Shown: piece after piece, positions 35,418 to 43,207 of the stretch
How positions within the stretch are numbered: position 1 is the stretch's first letter
How the letters are laid out: every line of letters begins with the position of its first letter
IMG/VR virus record: IMGVR_UViG_3300021091_004741
Location: 1 to 62,052 of that record
Source of the DNA: a virus
Reading direction: 5' to 3' (one strand)
Length of the DNA stretch: 62,052 bases
Notes under the pieces: generated by a model
The model's input: only the letters and a program-made list of their open reading frames with translations
What the model was told of the DNA's origin: nothing
The model's database searches: none
Made by a program: the position numbers and the translations under genes

Positions 35418-35828
35418 ATGAGACCAAAAGTTGTCGGCTTTATACCCCGCCTTTTATACCGAATGTTTCTCAAACTTAAAGAACGGTTTGACCCAAGACC
35501 ACCGATTACTAATGAAGAGAAATCTTCAGTAGAAATATGTAATAGACTGATAGAGAAGGAATCTTCAAAACTCACATTTGCACCAAAATCTTACAAGAGA
35601 TTCATAAAAAATGATGATTTTAATATGTTCATCGTTATCGAGAACAGAACAGTAAATCTTATAAACCACGTATATAGTTACAGTGTTTTCATAGAAAACG
35701 ATGAATTATATTCTGATTTGGTGAATAAGTTTGATGAAGAATTAGAAAACAGAAGACAAGAATTGGAAAACGAAATTAAGAATAATATTCAACACTCCCT
35801 ACAGAATATCCTTGAAAAGATTGTTTAA
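35418..35828 (+). CDS. Unknown phage protein behind a host-type promoter
   Basis: 136 residues. A basic N-terminus (MRPKVVGFIPRLLYRMFLK) could be a membrane-associating amphipathic helix, then a mixed domain, then a C-terminal coiled coil (FDEELENRRQELENEIKNN). No family is recognised. Unlike most phage genes here it follows TTG-N19-TATATTTG rather than TATTTAT, which suggests early expression by host polymerase. Its stop overlaps the convergent gene by four bases. Confidence 0.68.
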   Translation: MRPKVVGFIPRLLYRMFLKLKERFDPRPPITNEEKSSVEICNRLIEKESSKLTFAPKSYKRFIKNDDFNMFIVIENRTVNLINHVYSYSVFIENDELYSDLVNKFDEELENRRQELENEIKNNIQHSLQNILEKIV

Positions 35829-36682
35829 TATCTTCCCGTAAAATATACGTAAAGTACTTCAGGAATCTTCACACACATTTTTTTCAATCCAGCTTGATTG
35901 ATACAAGGTATGGGTTCCAAATTGGCAACTCGTCTTTTAATTTCAATAGGAGCCCCTTTGATTTTACTATATATTTGTTCTACAGGATACAACCTTTCAG
36001 ACTCATAAACCTCTTTCAGAACTCTTTTGATAATTCTCTGTAAAGACTCATTTTTGGATTTATACGAAACCATTTTGGGTTTGTTTCCTGTACCTGCTTT
36101 CGAATGGGTTTTTTCTGCTCTTCTTTTTTGAGCACATGCAGCTTTTTTTTGAGAAGCTGACATTTTTGAAGCAACCCCTGCGGCTCTACATTTCGGATAA
36201 CCTTTATCACTTGCACTTGGTCTTCCACAAGGGGGGTGACCGCCACCTTCTTTTTTTCTACAAATATTAACCCAAGGACCACTAGGTTGTTTACTCCCTT
36301 TAGGTTTTTTCTTTTTACCAAACCAAACTGCCAAATCTTCTTTGATGAGTTGTTCTTCAATTGTCTGTAAAGGGTCTACCCCAACCTGTGCTAAGTTAGC
36401 TCCCTCTTCATCGTTTGAATTCTTGTAGAACTTTTTCAAATACATCGCTACTGAAGAAAGTTCATCTGTAATCTTCTCTATTTTTTCTCTTTCTTGAGGA
36501 GTTTCCAAATAATCACCATCCGCTTCTTCATAAGCGAGTTTAGCGTTATCATAATCGTAAACCTTTTCTACGAAAGGACCCAATTGGTCTTTTTTCCATA
36601 TCTGTGGTGCTAAAATGACTGGTACTTTAAACTTACCTGCTGATGCTGATGTGGTTGCTTCTCTTATAGAAAGTTTTTTCAT
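35825..36682 (-). CDS. Structural/packaged protein with Cys-Gly-rich basic module
   Basis: 285 residues. The N-terminus (SIREATTSASAGKFKVPVIL) resembles N-termini of other T4-like phage structural proteins. The middle is acidic and helical. Residues about 130-205 form a basic module with regularly placed cysteines (GPWVNICRKKEGGGHPPCGR, then YPKCRAAGVA and KKAACAQKRRAEK), a possible zinc site. The end has an amphipathic ESLQRIIKRVLKEVYE. TATTTATG lies 7 bases before the ATG. DNA contact in the capsid is inferred. Confidence 0.68.
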   Translation of the reverse strand: MKKLSIREATTSASAGKFKVPVILAPQIWKKDQLGPFVEKVYDYDNAKLAYEEADGDYLETPQEREKIEKITDELSSVAMYLKKFYKNSNDEEGANLAQVGVDPLQTIEEQLIKEDLAVWFGKKKKPKGSKQPSGPWVNICRKKEGGGHPPCGRPSASDKGYPKCRAAGVASKMSASQKKAACAQKRRAEKTHSKAGTGNKPKMVSYKSKNESLQRIIKRVLKEVYESERLYPVEQIYSKIKGAPIEIKRRVANLEPIPCINQAGLKKMCVKIPEVLYVYFTGRY

Positions 36683-36689
36683 ATCTTTA

Positions 36690-36697
36690 CATAAATA
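36690..36697 (-). promoter_or_regulatory. TATTTATG late-promoter-like element
   Basis: AGATATTTATG on the minus strand, 7 bases before the ATG at 36682, within the 30-base divergent gap to the plus-strand gene at 36713. Confidence 0.5.
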
Positions 36698-36712
36698 TCT
36701 AAAAGTTCGAAT

Positions 36713-36919
36713 ATGGAAAATACCAATGATAATTTATTATACGGTACAGTAAACTTGCAAGAACCTGATGATTTTTCAAAGTTTGTAGACAACCTTGATT
36801 ATCCTCAAGCTGTTTTCATTCTGACACAATCAATAGAATATGCACTATCTCATGGTATCTATAACATGAAGGAAATTGAACTTCTTTCTAAATCACTAAG
36901 AATTATTTTAAAAAAATAA
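36713..36919 (+). CDS. Very small unknown phage protein
   Basis: 68 residues: a short beta-like start (LLYGTVNLQEPDDFSKFV) then two helices (YPQAVFILTQSIEYALSHG). No family is recognised. It is divergent from 35825-36682 and followed 35 bases later by a secreted-type protein. The coherent amphipathic pattern and tight spacing make it likely real. Confidence 0.6.
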   Translation: MENTNDNLLYGTVNLQEPDDFSKFVDNLDYPQAVFILTQSIEYALSHGIYNMKEIELLSKSLRIILKK

Positions 36920-36942
36920 TTTTTTATTTCCACAATCTATTA

Positions 36943-36950
36943 TATCTTTG
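36943..36950 (+). promoter_or_regulatory. Possible -7 element, host type
   Basis: TATCTTTG fits TAnnTTTG and lies four bases before the ATG at 36955. No TTTG or TTG is seen at the expected -33 distance, so this is a partial match. Confidence 0.35.
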
Positions 36951-36954
36951 TGTT

Positions 36955-37266
36955 ATGAAAAAAATATTATCTTTAATACTATTTTGTTTACTTCATACAG
37001 TAGTTTTTTCTCAAACACCACCAAAGGGTGAACCAAAAGATTTTTACAATGAATACAAAAAAGAAATGGATTCGTTAAGTAAACTATCTGGTAAGGTAGT
37101 GACAGGGTATCTTCTCACAACATCAGGAAATAAAAAACAACTCACAATCTTTTACATCGAAAACGATTCGCTCAAAAGTATGATTTTAGATACAACGAGC
37201 CGTCAAAGTCCATACCGTGGTACCAAGAGGACTGTAGACTCTGTAAGTAAGGTTCTTCATAGATGA
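36955..37266 (+). CDS. Small secreted protein with Sec signal peptide
   Basis: 103 residues. A clear signal peptide (MKKILSLILFCLLHTVVFSQ) with positive n-region, hydrophobic core and a Bacteroidetes-like FSQ end. The mature part is about 83 residues, with a beta-like module (VVTGYLLTTSGNKKQLTIFY). It is unusual among these phage genes in having an export signal. Its last 81 bases overlap the convergent gene 37186-38364. It could modify the infected cell envelope; function unknown. Confidence 0.62.
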   Translation: MKKILSLILFCLLHTVVFSQTPPKGEPKDFYNEYKKEMDSLSKLSGKVVTGYLLTTSGNKKQLTIFYIENDSLKSMILDTTSRQSPYRGTKRTVDSVSKVLHR

Positions 37267-38364
37267 GTCTTTTGTTATTATTATTGACCCTCCTCTTCTT
37301 CCTGCAAAATCTGCATCAGTATTGTCACCTTTGATTGGTAATTTATCAAATGTGTACCACTTTATTTGTTTTGCATTTGTTTCGTAATCTTTACTCCATT
37401 TGATATTGACCGCAGCACCTAATATGTCCTTTATTCCTTGGTTCGGAGTCAACTTATTCAGAACATAATCAGTTGAAATAGGTTTTAGGTCTTGTGGAAA
37501 AGGTAATGGTGGTTTTCCGTTGTACGCATTACCTAAGAACGTCGCTAAATATATTGACCAATATTCTCCTGGCACACCAACAAATCCAGTTGAATACGTT
37601 TTGTCTCCTGTAGTTATTGTTAACATATCAGGTACATCTGCAGGTATAAAAACAAACTTCAATTTTTGACCATCAGGTAACTGACTTATATCTATCGTTT
37701 TTTCAACAAAAACAAAATTATTTTCTTTTTTTGCTTGTCCACCTTTACCCTCATCTTTGAAATTACATATTTTTCTAATTTCTTCTTCTTTTTCTCCTTG
37801 GGCTAGAATATTAAAAGTAACGTACTGATGTTTTGTATATTCGGAACTATTAGCTAACTTTCTTATATCATCTATACTCATTTGTGGGTTAATTTTCCAA
37901 TCAGGACCTTGAGCGCCTAAATCTCTCACAACTATTTCTACATTTTTAGGTAGTTTATCAACTAAATAGTTTCTCAAAGTTTCCGCCCTCAATTTCGACA
38001 ATTGTCCCTCAGGAAGTTTTTTCTCAGGTATGTAATCAATTTTAGGGTCGCCAGTCGATGGATATTTTTCCCTATCATAATTTGTAACCTTGGATTCTGA
38101 GGATACTATTTCAACCTTAGTTCTTTGATTTTTCGGAAAAGTTTGTAAATAATTATTTATTTGATTTATAATACTGTCAACCTGTTCTTTATTAAACTGT
38201 GAATATTTTCCACCCTGAAATGAATTATTTGGCAGTGTTAATGTTATAGGCTTTGATATTGTTTGTTGTTCTGATAACAAATAATGTTTCTTTGTTCTAC
38301 TTTCATGTAGTGAGAGTATTCTATACTTTTCCTCAAAGGGAATATGGAATCCTGTTTTAATCAT
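37186..38364 (-). CDS. OmpA-like-domain phage protein
   Basis: 392 residues. The N-terminal 35 residues (FHIPFEEKYRILSLHESRTK) are not a signal peptide. Residues about 60-160 resemble an OmpA C-terminal peptidoglycan-binding domain: helix VDSIINQINNYLQTF, strand TKVEIVSSES, then LSKLRAETLRNYLVDKL matching the LSxxRAxxVxxyL motif. The remainder is beta-rich and unassigned. A virion protein that touches peptidoglycan, or a head/tail component, is possible. It lies behind the capsid terminator with TATTTATT three bases before ATG. Confidence 0.62.
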   Translation of the reverse strand: MIKTGFHIPFEEKYRILSLHESRTKKHYLLSEQQTISKPITLTLPNNSFQGGKYSQFNKEQVDSIINQINNYLQTFPKNQRTKVEIVSSESKVTNYDREKYPSTGDPKIDYIPEKKLPEGQLSKLRAETLRNYLVDKLPKNVEIVVRDLGAQGPDWKINPQMSIDDIRKLANSSEYTKHQYVTFNILAQGEKEEEIRKICNFKDEGKGGQAKKENNFVFVEKTIDISQLPDGQKLKFVFIPADVPDMLTITTGDKTYSTGFVGVPGEYWSIYLATFLGNAYNGKPPLPFPQDLKPISTDYVLNKLTPNQGIKDILGAAVNIKWSKDYETNAKQIKWYTFDKLPIKGDNTDADFAGRRGGSIIITKDSSMKNLTYRVYSPLGTTVWTLTARCI

Positions 38365-38367
38365 ATT

Positions 38368-38375
38368 AATAAATA
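38368..38375 (-). promoter_or_regulatory. TATTTATT late-promoter-like element
   Basis: AGATATTTATT on the minus strand, between the capsid terminator (38385-38406) and the ATG at 38364, three bases from the start. The terminator-element-start order argues that it is a promoter. Confidence 0.62.
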
Positions 38376-38384
38376 TCTAATAAT

Positions 38385-38406
38385 AAAAAAGGGTCCCGAA
38401 GGACCC
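38385..38406 (-). terminator. Intrinsic terminator after major capsid gene
   Basis: On the minus strand GGGTCC-TTCG-GGACCC forms a perfect 6-bp stem with a TTCG tetraloop, followed by TTTTTT. It lies 24 bases after the capsid stop. Confidence 0.88.
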
Positions 38407-38429
38407 TTTTATATTTAGGTTAGACCATA

Positions 38430-40235
38430 TTATCTCAACTCTCTCAAATCAAATGTTCTAACTCCGTCAACTGTGATTCTACCATAGAAACGGTTGTTAA
38501 CCATTTTCTTAGCGTATCTAGTCATGATACCCTTGATAGGTGTAAAGTTGAATGGATTGTACATTGTTGGAGTAAGTTGTAATGGTACATATGGAGCGTA
38601 GATGTAACCTGTATCAAGTAAAGATGTACCTTTGTGTCCCAATAACACTTGGTTTGGTGGGAAATAAGGGTCTCTATAAACTTGATATCTACCAGCTAAA
38701 GTACCGATTCTTTCAATACCCATGTTGTACTGGTCTTGCTCAGGAGCTGCGTTTGAAACGTGGAAATACTCCAAGTCATCAAAAATAGCACTGATTTCAG
38801 AAGATACAACAATCCAATTAGCACCACCTCTTAAGGTAGATTTGTGGATTTGAGCTGAAATTTGGTTGATAGCTGTTATAAGCGTTTGGTTCCAGTCTTT
38901 CTGAGTATAAGGAACAGCACCTGTACCTAATCTCTTCCAACCGTTGTAATCCCATCTTAAGTTCCAAGCCGCACCTTTCCTAAGGTCTCTCAAGATTTCT
39001 CTATCGATTTCAGCTGCAACTTGCTCAGACAATAAAGCTGTCAATTCAGCTTCAGCGTCGATGTTGTGGAATGCTGCAACGTCTTGTGCCATTTCAGGAG
39101 ACCATTGAGCTCTTAATTTTCTTTCAGTTACAGAAACTGTTACTGACATAAGGTCAAATGAAACCTCACCAATTCTATCTTCGAATTCCAAGTTTTTGTA
39201 AATTCTGTACTTAGCAGTGAACGCGTTGTCAAATGCTGTTGAAGATGAGAATGTTGAACCTGTGTAACCGTCCATTGAACCTCCACAAGTTACACATACA
39301 GGTACCTGTAAGTCAACTTCTAAAAAGATTTTTCCATCAGGTGTACAAAGGTCGTCATATTGACCACCATCAGTTTTAGAATTGGGGAATATTGCAGTTG
39401 TGTTGTTATTACCATACTGAACAATTCCTTTACCATATCTTTGAGTTACTACTCTGAAAAGATAAGGGTTGGATGTGTTTGCCGATGTTGTGGTGTTACC
39501 TGCAACTCCGTAAATAGTCAAATCAGACAAGAAAGCTTCGTTGTCCATTGGTTGACCATCAGGACCGATAAGCTTACCTGCACCGTCAGATGCAAAACCT
39601 GTCATTTCGATAAGTACTTTTCTATAGTCGCTATAAGTGTAAGCTGAAGCGGTTAAAGTGTCCACTAACCAAGAAACAGTACGTACACTAGCAGTAATAG
39701 CTGAATACTGTCCTTTAGAGTAGTCAAATAGACCTGGTGGGTCTAAAGCTGGTTCATTACCTTCATAAAATCTATCATAAAGGTCTTTTTGTGTGTTATA
39801 GTCATATCCTGATTGTGGTGTCTGGTCAGCAGCAGCGTTCGGAGAACCATACGGTGGGTAGTGAATACCAGTGGTTGCCAAATTGTCTGGGTCAGTATAT
39901 GCCTGAATGTTTGGTACAAAGTAGAACAATTTACCGATTGGTAAGTTCATAGCTTGTACAGATACGATGTCATTAGCTAATAACTTAGAGAAAACTCTTC
40001 TTACGATTGGAAAAACAACAGTTTCGAATGCACCTGTGTCGGATGTAGATGCAGCCTCGTTGATTAAGAAAGAAGCTTGGTTTTCATAAAGTTGAGCTAC
40101 GTTTTCTCTCATGTGACCTTTAAGACCCTCTAAGAATCCTAATTTGTCCCATTTGTTGATTGTGTCTTCTTTGATAACTTTAAGGTGCTTAAGACCGATG
40201 TTACCAACAAGACCTGATTCTAATAATGCTCCCAT
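38430..40235 (-). CDS. 23: Major capsid protein, T4 gp23-like
   Basis: 601 residues, slightly longer than T4 gp23 (521). The HK97-fold core shows the gp23 signature: LRAQWSPEMAQDVAAFHNID then AEAELTALLSEQVAAEIDRE. The C-terminus has MTRYAKKMVNNRFYGRI, also typical. Residues 1-60 would be the delta domain: FLINE60-A61 fits the (L/I)xxE site of T4-type prohead protease, close to the T4 cut at 65. It forms the head lattice. No TATTTAT lies directly upstream, so it may be read from the scaffold promoter. Confidence 0.95.
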   Translation of the reverse strand: MGALLESGLVGNIGLKHLKVIKEDTINKWDKLGFLEGLKGHMRENVAQLYENQASFLINEAASTSDTGAFETVVFPIVRRVFSKLLANDIVSVQAMNLPIGKLFYFVPNIQAYTDPDNLATTGIHYPPYGSPNAAADQTPQSGYDYNTQKDLYDRFYEGNEPALDPPGLFDYSKGQYSAITASVRTVSWLVDTLTASAYTYSDYRKVLIEMTGFASDGAGKLIGPDGQPMDNEAFLSDLTIYGVAGNTTTSANTSNPYLFRVVTQRYGKGIVQYGNNNTTAIFPNSKTDGGQYDDLCTPDGKIFLEVDLQVPVCVTCGGSMDGYTGSTFSSSTAFDNAFTAKYRIYKNLEFEDRIGEVSFDLMSVTVSVTERKLRAQWSPEMAQDVAAFHNIDAEAELTALLSEQVAAEIDREILRDLRKGAAWNLRWDYNGWKRLGTGAVPYTQKDWNQTLITAINQISAQIHKSTLRGGANWIVVSSEISAIFDDLEYFHVSNAAPEQDQYNMGIERIGTLAGRYQVYRDPYFPPNQVLLGHKGTSLLDTGYIYAPYVPLQLTPTMYNPFNFTPIKGIMTRYAKKMVNNRFYGRITVDGVRTFDLRELR

Positions 40236-40275
40236 TTTGATTGGTTTTTATTTTTTATTTATTTTTTGTTTTTTA

Positions 40276-42075
40276 TTAACCTAATTTACTCATTAAGTCT
40301 CTCATTCTTATGAATTGAGGATTTTCGTAGGTTTTAGATTCAATAAGTGAAGTTGAAGAACCTGTTGAAACAGTTTTATCTAACTTAGGTGCAACTGATT
40401 CATTTATTGATTTTGATTCTCTTCCACCCAACTCATCCTTCAAAGATTTGTAAAGATTTTTTGATTCTTTTAAAGTTTCAACATCATCAAATCTTCTAAG
40501 AATATTGATTTTTTCTTTTTTGGTGGTTGAATGTTCAGTGAACAATCTAGTTGCGTAAGCTAAGTTCGAATTGAAGATAGCAACTTCATTAAGTTTTTCT
40601 CTAAAAATATTTAATGCTTTTCTATATTCTTCATTTTTCTCTCTCAACATTGATACTTCTGATTCCAAGGATTCAACTTTTACTCCGTTATTACCGTAAA
40701 CATAATTTCTATTGTTAGTAATACCTTTTCTTAGTCCTCTTCCTTCTTTTGAACCCATGCCATAAGTTCTTGCAGCTTCGTGGGTTTCTCTTTTTTCGAA
40801 ACCAGCGTCATCTCTACGAGCCTTAGTGGTTTTAAGGTGTTTTGAAGCAATTTTACCATGCTTCATTGATAACCTTTCATCCTCTTTGTCTTTGTATCCT
40901 TGACCTTCTTTTGTTTCTGCTTTAACAACTTTTGACTTGCCTTCCATATTTTCACCTTTTTTGTACTCGAACTTAGCCTTACCTGTACCCATGGTTTTTG
41001 GACCTTCTTTTTTGTCCTCTTTGAAACCACCAGTAACTTTGTCCTTGTAAGAAAATTTAGGACCGTGACCAATTCCAGTACCTTTAGGTTTTACTGTCAT
41101 ATTTTTACCCTCTTTCGTTTCAGATTTTTTAACCTTCTTGTGGTCGTATGCTTCTTCCAATGATTCATCCATATCTCCGTCATGAGTTTCGTCCATAGCA
41201 TCTTCATCATCTTCGCACATCTTGTCGTCCTCGTCCATAGCGTCTTCATCATCTTCGTCCATCATTCCGTGATGAGTTTCGTCCATAGCATCCTCATCAT
41301 GAGTTTCGTCCATAGCGTCTTCATCATCTTCGTCCATCATTCCGTGATGAGTTTCGTCCATAGCATCTTCGTCATGAGTTTCGTCCATAGCGTCTTCATC
41401 ATCTTCGTCCATCATTCCGTGATGAGTTTCGTCCATAGCGTCTTCATCATCTTCGTCAAACTGAATTTCATAAACAACTTCTTCCTCCATGGAATTACCC
41501 ATCTCCTCTGTGTCAAAATCTTTTACGTCCATTAAATCCACTTCATCAGTGTCTTTGTTTGCGAAAATAGCGTCAATGACATCATCGATTGCTTCGGTTT
41601 TTTCGTTTCTCATTTCTTTGATTGTTTTTTTCTTTGATTCAGATTCACCAAGCTTCACAAGGTATTCTACATCAGCATCATTGTCCATTAGGTGTACGTT
41701 ATCACCGTCTTTTTTCACGATGATACCATCTTCTTCACCCATAGCTTTAAAAACCTTAAGAATTTCTTCGTCAGAAGCGTTAGTCAAATCTATTGGAAGT
41801 TCTTCAGATTCAACATCGAAATCGATGTCTTCATCTTCAGGATTATCTACAGTCATATCAACTTCTGTATCGCCATCAGGTTTTACATCTGTTTCAATTT
41901 CTGCGTCTGCATCAACCTCATCGTCGGATTGTTCCGAAAGAGATTCTTTTACTAACTGATTGATTTCTTCCTTCATTGTAGAAGCAAGTATTCCTTTTGC
42001 ATTTTCGGCGATAGCTTCTTCAACTTGTTTCATTTGAATGAACGCCTCTTCAACTAGCTTATTTTTTTCTTGCAT
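40276..42075 (-). CDS. Prohead scaffold/core protein (gp22 position) with acidic repeats
   Basis: 599 residues. Residues 1-200 are acidic and helical (QMKQVEEAIAENAKGILAST, then long Asp/Glu runs). Residues about 204-305 are a tandem repeat built on DEDAMDETH with HHGMM spacers, seven copies of EDAMDE. Residues 310-450 are basic (Lys/Gly-rich), and residues 450-560 form a coiled coil (SLESEVSMLREKNEEYRKAL). It sits between protease and capsid genes exactly where T4 encodes the scaffold gp22. The repeat inflates it well beyond gp22 (269 residues). Confidence 0.8.
   Translation of the reverse strand: MQEKNKLVEEAFIQMKQVEEAIAENAKGILASTMKEEINQLVKESLSEQSDDEVDADAEIETDVKPDGDTEVDMTVDNPEDEDIDFDVESEELPIDLTNASDEEILKVFKAMGEEDGIIVKKDGDNVHLMDNDADVEYLVKLGESESKKKTIKEMRNEKTEAIDDVIDAIFANKDTDEVDLMDVKDFDTEEMGNSMEEEVVYEIQFDEDDEDAMDETHHGMMDEDDEDAMDETHDEDAMDETHHGMMDEDDEDAMDETHDEDAMDETHHGMMDEDDEDAMDEDDKMCEDDEDAMDETHDGDMDESLEEAYDHKKVKKSETKEGKNMTVKPKGTGIGHGPKFSYKDKVTGGFKEDKKEGPKTMGTGKAKFEYKKGENMEGKSKVVKAETKEGQGYKDKEDERLSMKHGKIASKHLKTTKARRDDAGFEKRETHEAARTYGMGSKEGRGLRKGITNNRNYVYGNNGVKVESLESEVSMLREKNEEYRKALNIFREKLNEVAIFNSNLAYATRLFTEHSTTKKEKINILRRFDDVETLKESKNLYKSLKDELGGRESKSINESVAPKLDKTVSTGSSTSLIESKTYENPQFIRMRDLMSKLG
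41160..41462 (-). repeat. In-frame tandem repeat encoding acidic DEDAMDETH units
   Basis: The DNA shows near-identical copies of a unit coding for DEDDEDAMDETH and DEDAMDETHHGMM. The combined 75-bp unit is seen twice in succession with partial copies on both sides. All lengths keep the frame, so copy number can change without disrupting the scaffold gene. Confidence 0.9.
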
Positions 42076-42096
42076 GAAAATTGTATTAATTTATCT

Positions 42097-42104
42097 AATA
42101 AATA
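42097..42104 (-). promoter_or_regulatory. TATTTATT late-promoter-like element (scaffold proximal)
   Basis: ACTATTTATTAG on the minus strand, 21 bases before the scaffold ATG at 42075. A near-identical copy lies 80 bases upstream. Confidence 0.58.
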
Positions 42105-42177
42105 GTATCAAATAAGAAAAAGTTTATTTTTTGATATCACAAAAAACATATATCTCAGTAGTGGGTAATTAATTTCT

Positions 42178-42185
42178 AATAAATA
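42178..42185 (-). promoter_or_regulatory. TATTTATT late-promoter-like element (scaffold distal)
   Basis: A second ACTATTTATTAG, between the terminator at 42198-42222 and the proximal copy. The duplicate may strengthen scaffold and capsid transcription. Confidence 0.58.
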
Positions 42186-42197
42186 GTTCCATAAAAT

Positions 42198-42222
42198 AAA
42201 AAAAGTGGTCAGAGACCACTTT
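42198..42222 (-). terminator. Intrinsic terminator
   Basis: On the minus strand AAAGTGGTC-TCT-GACCACTTT is a perfect 9-bp stem with a 3-base loop and continues as a T-run. It closes the protease/DUF4494-like unit before the scaffold promoters. Confidence 0.88.
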
Positions 42223-42226
42223 CATA

Positions 42227-42439
42227 TTATTTTTCGATTACTTCATCGATTTTACTTTCGGATACCGAAGTTATCCTCCATTCGTAAGAAAAACTTTCAT
42301 ATCGCTTAGTGACCTTAGCTTCAACATCGGTTACTGAAAATCCTCTTACTAATTTTTCTTCTCTAATTTTTTTAATTTTTCCTGTATTCTCATCAGCTAA
42401 TTCGTACTGAATTTTTGCTACAAAATATTTTTCGTCCAT
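42227..42439 (-). CDS. Small DUF4494-like protein
   Basis: 70 residues. The pattern YFVAKIQYELADENTGK, then EEKLVRGFSVTDVEAKVTKR and a closing EWRITSVSESK, resembles DUF4494, small proteins common in Bacteroidetes. The function is unknown. It sits between protease and scaffold genes, where T4 carries the small core genes 67 and 68, so a prohead-core role is possible by position only. It ends directly before a strong terminator. Confidence 0.6.
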   Translation of the reverse strand: MDEKYFVAKIQYELADENTGKIKKIREEKLVRGFSVTDVEAKVTKRYESFSYEWRITSVSESKIDEVIEK

Positions 42440-42445
42440 AAATAA

Positions 42446-43168
42446 TTATTTTCCTAAATAATCCGTAAGTTTTCTCATTAAATCAATAGATTTGTTAGCG
42501 TCTCCACTAATATCCGAAGATTTTATTTTCTTTTCCTCTTCTATGTTTTCTTCGTATTTGTTTCTATCTTCAGGATTATCAAAAAGATAGGCGCCTGGTG
42601 TAGATGGCGATGAAACTAAATCAAAACATATCAATTCAAAATCATCTTGAACTTCATTTCTTTCTCCCACTTTTTTTAAAGAACCAACTCCTCTCGAAGA
42701 TATACCCATTGTTACTCCTTGTCTCATTAGATTTGCTGCAACATCTCCTTTACTCGAAACTATACCTCTTTCATGGAATCCTGGACTTGTCAAAAGTTTC
42801 AATTTACCCATGAGAATATTCTTGTCCCACCAAATATCAGTTATAATATGTGATACTCTATCCAAATCAATAAGCGATGATTCGGGGTGGTTCAATTCAG
42901 AAGTTGAAAGTCCTTTATCAATTATATTTTTGTATCTATCGGCTTCCCTTTTCAAGATTGGTTCAGGATAAGTTCTTCCATTTCTGTTTGGTACATTGTA
43001 CTTTTGTAAAACTGCATAAAACTCGAAAGGGTTTCTATAATCTAATTTCGATGATTCTTGAAGAACTTTAGCATTCAATTCATTTTTTGGAGAAATCCAA
43101 CCTGCATCCATCTCGACTAAAATCCCATGACCTAACTCATGAGCTTCTAATATTCTTAATTCTTTCAT
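42446..43168 (-). CDS. 21: Prohead core protease, T4 gp21-like (S80)
   Basis: 240 residues. Family blocks: VPNRNGRTYPEPILKREADR, SELNHPESSLID containing the catalytic His, ILMGKLKLL, and VTMGISSRGVGSL containing the catalytic Ser, then LISFDLV-like ICFDLVSSPSTPGA. It would cleave scaffold and capsid at (L/I)xxE sites during head maturation; the capsid here has LINE at 57-60. The last 35 residues are an acidic, probably self-removed tail. TATTTATC lies 12 bases before the ATG. Confidence 0.92.
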   Translation of the reverse strand: MKELRILEAHELGHGILVEMDAGWISPKNELNAKVLQESSKLDYRNPFEFYAVLQKYNVPNRNGRTYPEPILKREADRYKNIIDKGLSTSELNHPESSLIDLDRVSHIITDIWWDKNILMGKLKLLTSPGFHERGIVSSKGDVAANLMRQGVTMGISSRGVGSLKKVGERNEVQDDFELICFDLVSSPSTPGAYLFDNPEDRNKYEENIEEEKKIKSSDISGDANKSIDLMRKLTDYLGK

Positions 43169-43180
43169 TTAATCTTTTCT

Positions 43181-43188
43181 GATAAATA
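43181..43188 (-). promoter_or_regulatory. TATTTATC late-promoter-like element
   Basis: ATATTTATCAG on the minus strand, 12 bases before the protease ATG at 43168. Confidence 0.55.
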
Positions 43189-43207
43189 TAATCAAGTGGA
43201 TTGTTTA

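Noticed and set aside
40236-40275. AATAAATA-rich gap before the capsid gene as a TATTTAT promoter
   Set aside because: On the coding strand it reads AAATAAATAAAA, the wrong orientation and sequence; simple A/T run is enough to explain it.
41182-41535. Plus-strand open frames through the acidic repeat (MSFVHSIF-type repeats)
   Set aside because: They are the antisense reading of the scaffold tandem repeat; the minus frame continues coherently for 599 residues and fits the gene order.
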